Shown here piece after piece: positions 24,413 through 31,765 of a stretch of 64,000 bases of DNA. Made by a program: the position numbers and the translations under genes. The stretch spans positions 186,001 to 250,000 of the forward strand of contig NZ_BAABAL010000005.1 in assembly GCF_039537405.1 (NCBI RefSeq), in the 5' to 3' direction. The notes under the pieces are model-generated. The model did no database searches and was not told the DNA's origin. It saw only the letters and a program-made list of their open reading frames with translations. Each line of letters starts with the position of its first letter. Position 1 is the first letter of the stretch. Source of the stretch: Allokutzneria multivorans. Its GTDB lineage: Bacteria > Actinomycetota > Actinomycetes > Mycobacteriales > Pseudonocardiaceae.

Positions 24413-25066
24413 GTGGCCGCACCGACCGAAGTCTCCGAGTTCTACGACGTGCTGTTCCGGCGCCGCGACGTGCGCGGCGAGTTCACCGGTGGGCCGATCG
24501 CGGAGGACGTGCTCGACCGCGTCCTGGGGGCGGCCCACGCCGCCCCCAGCGTCGGGCTCTCGCAGCCGTGGGACTTCGTGCTCGTCAGCGACCGCGACAC
24601 CCGCAGGTCCTTCCGCGACCACGTCCAGGCGGAGCGCAGCGTGTTCGCCGCTTCGCTGGAGGGCGAGCGCGCGGAGACCTTCTCGCGGATCAAGGTCGAG
24701 GGCGTGCTGGAGTCCACCGTCGGCGTCGTGGTGACCTACGACGCCGACCGGGGCTCCCCCGCCGTGCTCGGCAGGCACGCGATCGCCGACGCCGGGTTGT
24801 TCTCGGTCTGCCTGGCGATCCAGAACCTGTGGCTGGCCGCGACCGCCGAGGGGCTCGGCGTGGGCTGGGTGAGCTTCTACCGCGAGGACTTCCTGCGCAG
24901 GCTCCTGGGCGTTCCGCAGGGCGTGCGCCCGGTCGCGTGGTTGTGCCTCGGGCCCGTGGAGCGGCTCGCCGACACCCCTGATCTGGAGCGACACGGGTGG
25001 CGCAGTCGGCTACCTCTTCATGACGTTGTGCACCACGAGCGGTACGGGCAGCGACGGGAAAGGTAG
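24413..25066 (+). CDS. bluB: 5,6-dimethylbenzimidazole synthase BluB
   Basis: 217 residues from a GTG. FYDVLFRRRDVRGEFTGGPI and AAHAAPSVGLSQPWDFVLVS match the BluB branch of the nitroreductase fold, which cleaves FMNH2 to make the lower ligand of cobalamin. RHAIADAGLFSVCLAIQNLW and GVGWVSFYREDFLRRLLGVP are also BluB-like. No cob genes are near. Its position 13 bp after rpsR suggests it is read from the Zur-regulated promoter, an unusual link between zinc status and B12 lower-ligand synthesis. Confidence 0.92.
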   Translation: MAAPTEVSEFYDVLFRRRDVRGEFTGGPIAEDVLDRVLGAAHAAPSVGLSQPWDFVLVSDRDTRRSFRDHVQAERSVFAASLEGERAETFSRIKVEGVLESTVGVVVTYDADRGSPAVLGRHAIADAGLFSVCLAIQNLWLAATAEGLGVGWVSFYREDFLRRLLGVPQGVRPVAWLCLGPVERLADTPDLERHGWRSRLPLHDVVHHERYGQRRER

Positions 25067-25139
25067 CCTGTCGGCAGATCGCGCCTGGTGAGGGCAAGGA
25101 CGGCGCGGTCAGCCGGGGTCAGGGGATGCCGAGGACGTA

Positions 25140-26717
25140 GTGGATCACGACGTGGATCACGACGAGCCGCTGGCGGCGGGACAGATCCCGCGGCAGGACC
25201 GAGAGGTCCGGTCGCTGCTGGACTCCGGCCGCGTGGTCGAGGCCAACACCCTCTTCGACGACGTGGTCTCGCGCACCCCCGCGTCCGGCGGTGACCGCTG
25301 GCGCAGGGCGACCGTGCTGGTCTACCGCGCCGTGGTGGCGTGGCGGCTCGGCCGCATCCCGCTCGCGCTCGAACTCGCCGCCGAGGGCTGGACGGAGCTG
25401 GACTCCGAGCGCCCGGTCGGTGCCGCCGCCGCGCAGACCATCGGCATGCTGGGCTACCTGCTCGACGGCATCGGCCACCGCCGCGCCGCGCTGGACATGA
25501 CGCGGCTGTCGGTGCAGGTGGCCAGGGACTCCGGCGACGCCCAAACGCTTGCCCACTGCTTGCAGCGGCTGGGTGGCACGCTCAACTTCCGCGCGGTCGA
25601 CGCGCCCGAGGAGGCGGCTCGGCAGATCTTCGGCGAGGCCGCCGTGCTGCTGGAGCAGGGCCTTGAGCTGATCAGCGAGGGCTACGTGCACCGCGCGCTG
25701 CTCGGCGCCTACTCGCGCTCCCTCGCGGGCATCGGCGAGCTGGACCAGGCCGAGAAGACCGCGAAGCAGGCGGGCGAGCTGGCCCGGCGCGCCGAGGATT
25801 GGTGGGGCCAGGCGGTCAGTCACTGGGTGCTCGCCACGGTCCAGCGCGCACGCGGGGACCTCGCCGAGGCGCGCACGCTCGCCGCTCGGTCCGTCGCGGA
25901 GGCGGAGAAGATCAACGACACCTCCCTGCTGTTCCGGTTCTCGCTGGACCTGGCCGACATCTGCAACTCACTCGGCGACGCCGTCGGCGAGGCGGAGGCG
26001 CTGCGCAGGAGCCTCAAGTCCAGCCGCACAGCCGTGGAGACCTTGCAGGAGGGCTTGGGCCAGGCGTTGGAGCAGCGCAGGCTCGCCGTGCAGGCCCAGC
26101 GGCTGGCGATGGCGGCGCAGGAGGCCGCCGCGCGGGACCCGCTGACCGGGCTGGCGAACCGGCTCGGCCTGGAGCGCGCCGCGCCGCAGCTGCTGGAGCG
26201 GACCGCCGCGCGCGGGCGGATGCCCTGGCTGGTGCTGGTCGACGTGGACTGGTTCAAGGGCGTCAACGACGACGCCGGGCACGCTGCCGGAGACGCGGCG
26301 CTGCGCGAGATCGCCCAGCTGCTGCGCCGCGAGTGCCGCACTGACGACCTGGTGGCGCGGTGGGCGGGCGATGAGTTCGTGGTGCTGCTCGTCGACGCCA
26401 ACGAGGACCGGCACAACGTCGGGCCCGTGGTGGCCGAGCGCATCCGCGCGGCCGTGGACGATCACGACTGGTCGATGGTGCTTGGCGACATCAGGCGCCC
26501 GACCGTGAGCATCGGCGTCGCGGCCGGCCCGGCCAAGCTGGACCAGCTCTTCGCGGCGGCCGACATCGCGCTCTACCGGGCGAAGCGCCACGGCAGGAAC
26601 CGCGTGGAGGTCCAGCCCTCGCTGAACGGCGGAGTCGACGGCGGAGCGGACGGCGGGGTGGACGGCGGGGTGGACGGGACCGTGCTGGCGCCCGAGCAAC
26701 CCGTCGGCCTGGAGTGA
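25140..26717 (+). CDS. TPR-containing GGDEF-domain protein (possible diguanylate cyclase)
   Basis: 525 residues, cytoplasmic. Residues 20-320 form TPR-like helical repeats (for example GYLLDGIGHRRAALDMTRLS, LLGAYSRSLAGIGELDQAEK). A short coiled linker rich in Gln/Arg (residues 300-330) precedes the GGDEF domain from DPLTGLANRLGLERAA. The domain holds LVDVDWFKGVNDDAGHAAGD and the active-site loop RWAGDEFVVLL, a permitted AGDEF variant of GGDEF. The C-terminus carries Gly-Gly-x-Asp tandem repeats. The start has the duplicated 12-mer GTGGATCACGAC. Confidence 0.88.
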   Translation: MDHDVDHDEPLAAGQIPRQDREVRSLLDSGRVVEANTLFDDVVSRTPASGGDRWRRATVLVYRAVVAWRLGRIPLALELAAEGWTELDSERPVGAAAAQTIGMLGYLLDGIGHRRAALDMTRLSVQVARDSGDAQTLAHCLQRLGGTLNFRAVDAPEEAARQIFGEAAVLLEQGLELISEGYVHRALLGAYSRSLAGIGELDQAEKTAKQAGELARRAEDWWGQAVSHWVLATVQRARGDLAEARTLAARSVAEAEKINDTSLLFRFSLDLADICNSLGDAVGEAEALRRSLKSSRTAVETLQEGLGQALEQRRLAVQAQRLAMAAQEAAARDPLTGLANRLGLERAAPQLLERTAARGRMPWLVLVDVDWFKGVNDDAGHAAGDAALREIAQLLRRECRTDDLVARWAGDEFVVLLVDANEDRHNVGPVVAERIRAAVDDHDWSMVLGDIRRPTVSIGVAAGPAKLDQLFAAADIALYRAKRHGRNRVEVQPSLNGGVDGGADGGVDGGVDGTVLAPEQPVGLE

Positions 26718-26739
26718 TCCAGACCGACAGGTCACCCGA

Positions 26740-27387
26740 TCAGGCGATCAGCCCGCCGCGGTAGGCGACCAGGGCGGCCTGCACCCGGTTCACGGCTCCT
26801 ATCTTGCCGAGCACCGAGGACACGTAGCCCTTCACCGTCGCCTCGGACAGGTGCAGGGCACCGCCGATCTCGGCGTTGGACATGCCCTGCCCGATGAGCG
26901 CGAGCACCTCCCGCTCGCGCTCGGACAGGGACCCGAGCAACGTCCGAGCGGGCTCAGCGGCGCGCTCCCCGTTCGCGACCGCCGCGAGCACGCGGGCGGC
27001 CACTCCGGGATCGAGCACCGCTCCGCCGCGTGCGACGTCGCGCACCGCCCGGACGAGCTGGGCGGGTTCGGTGTCCTTCAACAGGAAACCGCTGGCACCG
27101 AGGCGTAAGGCCTCGCTGACGTACTCGTCGATGTCGAACGTGGTGAGCATCGCGACCCGTGGCGGGTCCGGCAGCGCGCGCAGCCGTCGCAGGGCGGACA
27201 GGCCGTCCGTCGTGCGCATCCGGATGTCCAGCAGGACCACGTGCGGGCGAAGTTGCCGCACCCGGTCCACCACGAGGCAACCGTCGTCACACTCTCCGAC
27301 AACCTCGATGTCACCAGCACTCGACAAGATCATTCGAAGACCGGATCGAACGAGATCCTCGTCATCGACCAACAGAACTTTGATCAC
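26740..27387 (-). CDS. NarL/LuxR-type response regulator, orphan
   Basis: 215 residues. The receiver is IKVLLVDDEDLVRSGLRMIL with phospho-Asp in VVLLDIRMRTTDGL. The LuxR-type HTH is LSEREREVLALIGQGMSNAE followed by IGGALHLSEATVKGYVSSVL. A valine- and arginine-rich tail ends it. No histidine kinase is adjacent, so it is an orphan in this window. It converges on the GGDEF gene with a 22-bp gap. Confidence 0.9.
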   Translation of the reverse strand: MIKVLLVDDEDLVRSGLRMILSSAGDIEVVGECDDGCLVVDRVRQLRPHVVLLDIRMRTTDGLSALRRLRALPDPPRVAMLTTFDIDEYVSEALRLGASGFLLKDTEPAQLVRAVRDVARGGAVLDPGVAARVLAAVANGERAAEPARTLLGSLSEREREVLALIGQGMSNAEIGGALHLSEATVKGYVSSVLGKIGAVNRVQAALVAYRGGLIA

Positions 27388-27551
27388 GGACGCCTCCCCG
27401 ACTGACGCGTCGTGTTCACGGGCTTGTACCGGAGGGCAGTATCACCCACCGGCGTTACGGTCCGGTTATCTCACCACGTCAGGGACTCCGGCGCGACACC
27501 CAGTCGGGGAACAGCGGTGAACGGAGGGTTACCAGCGACGAGCCTCGCTCC

Positions 27552-28202
27552 TCAGCCGAGCAGCTTGGCCACGTCCTGCCTCAGCTTTGGCAACATGCTG
27601 TAAAGCTTGTTGCCAGGGCAGTCAGTCGAGTTGTAGTCCCGGTGCCCCTTGATGTTGGCAACCTTGATTCCGTACTGCTGGCAGATGTAGGCGCACATCG
27701 TCACCAGCGAGGCCCAGAGCTGCTCCGGCGGCTTCGCCGTGTGGTAGGTCCCCTCGTTCTCGATGCCGATGTGCGTGGAGTTGTGCCCGCCCACGTGCGC
27801 GCCCAGAACGTGCTGCTTGCCGCCCTTGAGCGCGGCCAGGCTGCGGTGCCGCCCCTCCAGGATGTGGCCGCCCCGGCTGATCGTGAACTGCTGCCCGCTG
27901 TCGATCCACCCGTTGCTGTTCATGTGGTGGTTCTGCACCGAGCGGGCCAGCGAGTACGCGTGCGCCTTGCTGTAGTCGGTCGAGTTCGGGCTCTCCGTCT
28001 GGTGCACGATCAGCACCGTCGGCTTGTGGCCGAGCAGTTGCGGCGTCGACTTCGCGGGCCGCGCGCTCCAGCCCGCGCAGTTCACGATGCTCGGCGCGGG
28101 GACGGCCAGCGCGGGCGTCGCGGTGCACAGCCCGGCGCCCATGACCAGGCCGGCACCGGCGACGCCTCGGAGCAGGGCACGGCGGGAAAGTTCACTGTCC
28201 AC
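27552..28202 (-). CDS. Tat-exported N-acetylmuramoyl-L-alanine amidase (Amidase_2/PGRP fold)
   Basis: 216 residues from the GTG at 28202, which has GCGGAGG seven nt upstream. The signal is SELSRRALLRGVAGAGLVMG, a twin-arginine type, ending near ALAVPAP. The mature enzyme has the zinc-site His in VLIVHQTESPN, the second region HIGIENEGTYH, and the third ligand region GHRDYNSTDCPGNKLY. It cleaves the lactyl-amide bond of peptidoglycan. It is transcribed away from tRNA-Arg. Confidence 0.92.
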   Translation of the reverse strand: MDSELSRRALLRGVAGAGLVMGAGLCTATPALAVPAPSIVNCAGWSARPAKSTPQLLGHKPTVLIVHQTESPNSTDYSKAHAYSLARSVQNHHMNSNGWIDSGQQFTISRGGHILEGRHRSLAALKGGKQHVLGAHVGGHNSTHIGIENEGTYHTAKPPEQLWASLVTMCAYICQQYGIKVANIKGHRDYNSTDCPGNKLYSMLPKLRQDVAKLLG

Positions 28203-28345
28203 GGGGAACCTCCGCAGTTCGGAAAGAGTCTTTCCCAACTGTGGTCCGGCGCGCGCACGACGGTCAACGCCACCCCATCAAGCCCGTCGAAGCGGCCCAC
28301 CCGCCAACCGGCTTGGCCGTGGGTCGTATGATCTAGCCGTTGCGC

Positions 28346-28421
28346 GCCTCTGTAGCTCAGGGGATAGAGCATCGGTTTCCTAAACCGTGTGTCGCAGGTT
28401 CGATTCCTGCCAGGGGCACCA
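28346..28421 (+). tRNA. tRNA-Arg (anticodon CCT)
   Basis: 76 nt with encoded CCA. The acceptor is GCCTCTG / CAGGGGC with one U:G wobble. The D arm is GCTC-AGGGGATA-GAGC. The anticodon loop TTCCTAA (anticodon CCT) is closed by CGGT/ACCG. The T arm is GCAGG-TTCGATT-CCTGC. It reads AGG codons. Confidence 0.97.
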
Positions 28422-28426
28422 ACGAC

Positions 28427-28470
28427 ATCAGGCCCTGACCAGCATCAGCCGGTCAGGGCCTGATCTTTTT
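28427..28470 (+). terminator. Rho-independent terminator of tRNA-Arg
   Basis: A perfect 14-bp stem, ATCAGGCCCTGACC / GGTCAGGGCCTGAT, with a 10-nt loop, followed by CTTTTT. It begins 6 bp after the tRNA CCA. Confidence 0.92.
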
Positions 28471-28552
28471 CGCCCCCCGCTCCCCCGGTTCAGAACCTCC
28501 TCGGCATACGTGTTCGAACTTTCACGTTCAGTGCCGTGGCAGGGTGGCGGCC

Positions 28553-29044
28553 ATGTATCTCTCCGAACAGGACCGCATCGAGGTGGAGCGCGGTGAGTTC
28601 ACCGGGCGCGCGTCCATGACGATGGTGTTGGACGAGGACGATCGCGTTCTGCTCAACCTGCGCGACGACAAGCCCGAGATCCTGTACCCGAACCACTGGG
28701 CCATCCTCGGCGGCGCGGCGGAGCCGGGAGAGTCGCCGGTCGTCACGGCACGACGGGAACTGGGCGAGGAGATCGGCTCGGCGGTCGAGGAGTTCGGCGA
28801 GTTCGAGCACTTCTGCTCGGTGATCGACCGAGGCGGTCACCGCCACCTGGTGTCGGTGTTCATCACCCGCACCACGATGCCGTCGACCGAGTTCACGCTG
28901 ACGGAGGGCCAGGAACTGAGGTTCTTCGCCTTCGAGGAGCTCGACAGCATCACCATCACGCCGTTCGTGCGCCAGGTGCTGAGCGCGTACCGCGCTAGCG
29001 GGCGGGCACCGAAGCCAGGTGGGCGAGGAGGTGGGAGTTGGTGA
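28553..29044 (+). CDS. NUDIX hydrolase
   Basis: 163 residues from the ATG at 28553; a GTG 9 nt upstream is possible. The Nudix box is GGAAEPGESPVVTARRELGE followed by EIGS, matching GX5EX7REUXEEXGU. VLDEDDRVLLNLRDDKPEI precedes it. It hydrolyses nucleoside diphosphate-linked compounds, substrate unknown. The 3' end overlaps the convergent hydrolase gene by 50 bp, and its Gly/Arg-rich tail lies in that overlap. Confidence 0.9.
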   Translation: MYLSEQDRIEVERGEFTGRASMTMVLDEDDRVLLNLRDDKPEILYPNHWAILGGAAEPGESPVVTARRELGEEIGSAVEEFGEFEHFCSVIDRGGHRHLVSVFITRTTMPSTEFTLTEGQELRFFAFEELDSITITPFVRQVLSAYRASGRAPKPGGRGGGSW

Positions 29045-29924
29045 CGGCGGGGGCTTCCTCGGGGATGTTGTGGCCGATGCCTTCGAGGTTCTCCAGGCGG
29101 TAGGGGCCGGTGACCCAGTTCTTCGTCGCCTGGACGCCGGAGGGCGCGACCATGGCGTCCTTGGTGCTGGCGATGAAGAGGGTCGGCACCGCGACGCGCT
29201 GCTCGTAACCCCGGAAATCGTTGGCGCGGTACCAGTTCAGCGCGGCGGTGAGGGCGCCGGGCTGGGAGAGCCGCTGGAAGTACTCGGCGCTCCGCTCGGG
29301 TGAGACGCCCGGCAGCTTCGGCGGTCCCGACGCGAGGATCTTGTCCTCGGGGACCGGCGAGGGCTGCCGGAACATGTCCATGTACTTGGAAGCCTCCTTC
29401 TGCGCGGGATCGGAGCGCAGCGCCTCCGCGAACGCGCCGAGGTGCGGCACGGACACGGCGGTCAGCGTGCGGATCCGGTCCGGGTGCCGGGCGGCGGCGA
29501 CCCAGGAGACGGCCGCGCCCCAGTCGTGGCCGACGAGGTCGAACTGTTTCCAGCCAAGGGAATCGGCCATCGCGACGACATCGCCGACGGCGTGGTCGAG
29601 CCGGTAGTTCTCGACGCCGGTGGGGCGGACGCCGGGCGAGTAGCCGCGCTGGTCGGGCGCCACGGCCCGGTACCCGGCGGCGGCCAGGGCGCGGAGCTGG
29701 TGCTCCCACTCGATGCCGAGCTCGGGAAAGCCGTGCAGCAGAAGCACTTTTCGGCCGTCCAATGGTCCGGCGGCGACGGCGTCGAAGGTCCCCGCGGCGG
29801 TGGAGATGCGCAGCGGCGTGATCTGGGACGGCTCGGCCGCCGTTGTGCAGCCCGCGAGGCCGAGGACCGCCGCGCCGGCAGCGATCAGCTTGATGAGAAC
29901 GCGACGGGAGTGGGAAATCGCCAT
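28995..29924 (-). CDS. Epoxide-hydrolase-like alpha/beta hydrolase, lipoprotein or exported
   Basis: 309 residues from the ATG at 29924. The N-terminus ISHSRRVLIKLIAAGAAVLG ends LAGC, a lipobox, with an Arg pair before the hydrophobic stretch, so Tat-type lipoprotein export is possible. The catalytic core has the oxyanion motif LLLHGFPELG and nucleophile elbow LVGHDWGAAV. Asp as nucleophile is typical of epoxide hydrolases and haloalkane dehalogenases. The His lies in GIGHNIPEEAP. Its 3' end overlaps the NUDIX gene by 50 bp. Confidence 0.87.
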   Translation of the reverse strand: MAISHSRRVLIKLIAAGAAVLGLAGCTTAAEPSQITPLRISTAAGTFDAVAAGPLDGRKVLLLHGFPELGIEWEHQLRALAAAGYRAVAPDQRGYSPGVRPTGVENYRLDHAVGDVVAMADSLGWKQFDLVGHDWGAAVSWVAAARHPDRIRTLTAVSVPHLGAFAEALRSDPAQKEASKYMDMFRQPSPVPEDKILASGPPKLPGVSPERSAEYFQRLSQPGALTAALNWYRANDFRGYEQRVAVPTLFIASTKDAMVAPSGVQATKNWVTGPYRLENLEGIGHNIPEEAPAVTNSHLLAHLASVPAR

Positions 29925-30089
29925 GCGGTGAGCCTGCTCGCGCGCGGGGAAGAACGACATCGGGCGCGCCCCCGGGCTCGTACTGGGGGAAACCCCACTG
30001 CCCGCACGGCTGCCTTTTCGGTCAACTCCACGAGCCCCTGGCTGCCTAACGTCGACGGGGACGGTCATCGGCTCAGAAGGGGCTCAACC

Positions 30090-30395
30090 GTGACGAACTC
30101 GGAGACGCTCGCCTATCACAAGCAGTTGCTGGACTACCAGGTCATGGGATTCGACGCGGCGAAGAACGGCGACTTCGAGACCGCCATCCAGATCTGGACG
30201 AACATCCTCAACGACGCGCCGACGCGGGAGTTCTTCGAGCAGAGCCGCGAGGCGCTGATGGAAATCGCCTGGAACCTGGCGACGGTGCACTACGCCAACG
30301 GTGACGCGGACACCTCGCGCACGATCTTCGAGCAGTGGGGGTTCCCACCGTCGGAATTCGAGAAGGTCCTTGCAGGGGAAGGCGAAGAACAGTGA
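30090..30395 (+). CDS. Small TPR-like helical protein, unknown, first gene of a two-gene operon
   Basis: 101 residues from a GTG (GAAGGGGC upstream). The sequence has two helical hairpins (LLDYQVMGFDAAKNGDFETA and IAWNLATVHYANGDADTSRT), which look like TPR or SEL1 units, and an acidic end EKVLAGEGEEQ. No signal peptide is present. The stop overlaps the GTG of the next gene as GTGA, so the two proteins are probably made in fixed ratio and may interact. I do not recognise a family. Confidence 0.75.
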   Translation: MTNSETLAYHKQLLDYQVMGFDAAKNGDFETAIQIWTNILNDAPTREFFEQSREALMEIAWNLATVHYANGDADTSRTIFEQWGFPPSEFEKVLAGEGEEQ

Positions 30396-31687
30396 CGGTC
30401 ACGCTCGACAAGGACGTTCTGGGCCTCTCCGACTCGGATTGGCAGACGATCGTCGAAGAGACTGACGCGTGGAACGACGACTTCACCACGGACGAGTTGA
30501 GTATCGCCCAGCTCAAGAAGGTGATCGCGGTCGTCGACGGGCTTTCCACGACGTACACGGCGTTGGCGGACCTCAGCGTCCAGTTGAGGGCGGAGCTGGA
30601 AACCCGGAAGAACCCTCCGGTCACGACCACGACAACGACGACGACAACGACGACCGTTTCCGCCGCGACGGTGGAAGACGCCGGAATCCCAGAACCTCCC
30701 GCAGAGGGCTTGGCGCCCGTGACGGTGGGGGTTCAGCACCCTGTCGACGTGGGCGAGACCTACGACCTGCCGCAGGAACACACCAAGGTCGGCGGATTCG
30801 CGAGCGGCAAGATTCCCTTGCGCCAGAAGAACCTCGTCGACCTGGCGGTGAAGGCGTACTACGGCGTGAACCGAGAGGACGTCGTCGCCGACATCAAGAA
30901 CAGGTATGACGCGGTGAACGCGGAGCCCTACACCGAACCCGCTGACGCGGAGGAGATCCGGAACAGCAAGCGGCCGGGCTACAAGGATTCGGACGCGGTG
31001 ATCACGGGCGGGAACGGCACGTATCCACCGCATTGGCCGGTCGTGCCGACTGGGCCGGTTCCCGTGCACGGGCAGAGCGTCACGGTGTTCCGCGACCACG
31101 GCCACTCAGGTCAGGCGTACACCGGCATCGTGCGGTTCGGGAGTCGTTCAACCACCACCGGCGCCCCGGAAGATCCCAAAATCATTCTGTTTCCGACGCA
31201 GGCCGAGGGCGCCTATCTCGAAACGGGCGTGCGGACTCATCCCCTCGATGACAGCGTGCTGAAGGACGCCTCGGTCTACGGTGAGAAACCGGGCGAGTAC
31301 ACGACGCACAGCGGCCAGGGAAACCTGTCCAGTCACGGGAAGCTCTCCGAGCACATCGCGGCGAAGGACGCGTACTCCAGGCTGGCCGCGGAAGGCAAGA
31401 ACTACCAGGAGAGCGGCCTGACCATCGGCTTCACGGTGATCAGGGGCGGGGATTCGACCGCGCACAAGTTCTCGTTCATCTCGCGCAGCAGCAACAACCC
31501 GACCTTCGCTCTGCTCTCCCCCGACGAGGAAGCTCGCGCTCTGGATTCCGGGGGCGAGACCGCTGTCACCAAGCTCGTGCTGGCGCGCTCAGGGCAGTAC
31601 GGCCTGTCGACCAAAAGGGGTGGCGCGGTGACGAGGGAATGGGCGGACAAAATCATCAGTTCCGTCGAGGCTGCCGTCAACGGATGA
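30392..31687 (+). CDS. Uncharacterised protein with helical N-domain, poly-Thr linker and novel C-domain
   Basis: 431 residues from the GTG at 30392. Residues 1-85 are helical (LSIAQLKKVIAVVDGLSTTY). An unbroken run of 11 Thr follows, forming a linker. Residues 105-431 are a domain I cannot assign. A stretch at about residues 148-175 (NLVDLAVKAYYGVNREDVVA) is weakly LysM-like. Later come HGHSGQAYTGIVRFGSRSTT and FSFISRSSNNPTFALL. There is no signal peptide, membrane helix or known catalytic motif. The GTGA overlap with the TPR-like gene indicates a functional pair. Confidence 0.75.
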   Translation: MTVTLDKDVLGLSDSDWQTIVEETDAWNDDFTTDELSIAQLKKVIAVVDGLSTTYTALADLSVQLRAELETRKNPPVTTTTTTTTTTTVSAATVEDAGIPEPPAEGLAPVTVGVQHPVDVGETYDLPQEHTKVGGFASGKIPLRQKNLVDLAVKAYYGVNREDVVADIKNRYDAVNAEPYTEPADAEEIRNSKRPGYKDSDAVITGGNGTYPPHWPVVPTGPVPVHGQSVTVFRDHGHSGQAYTGIVRFGSRSTTTGAPEDPKIILFPTQAEGAYLETGVRTHPLDDSVLKDASVYGEKPGEYTTHSGQGNLSSHGKLSEHIAAKDAYSRLAAEGKNYQESGLTIGFTVIRGGDSTAHKFSFISRSSNNPTFALLSPDEEARALDSGGETAVTKLVLARSGQYGLSTKRGGAVTREWADKIISSVEAAVNG

Positions 31688-31765
31688 CGAGCCCACCGAA
31701 TAGGCCTTCGGGCAACGCCGAACCGAATTCTGCGAAACAGGGAAGACCGGAATAGCATTCCGAGA

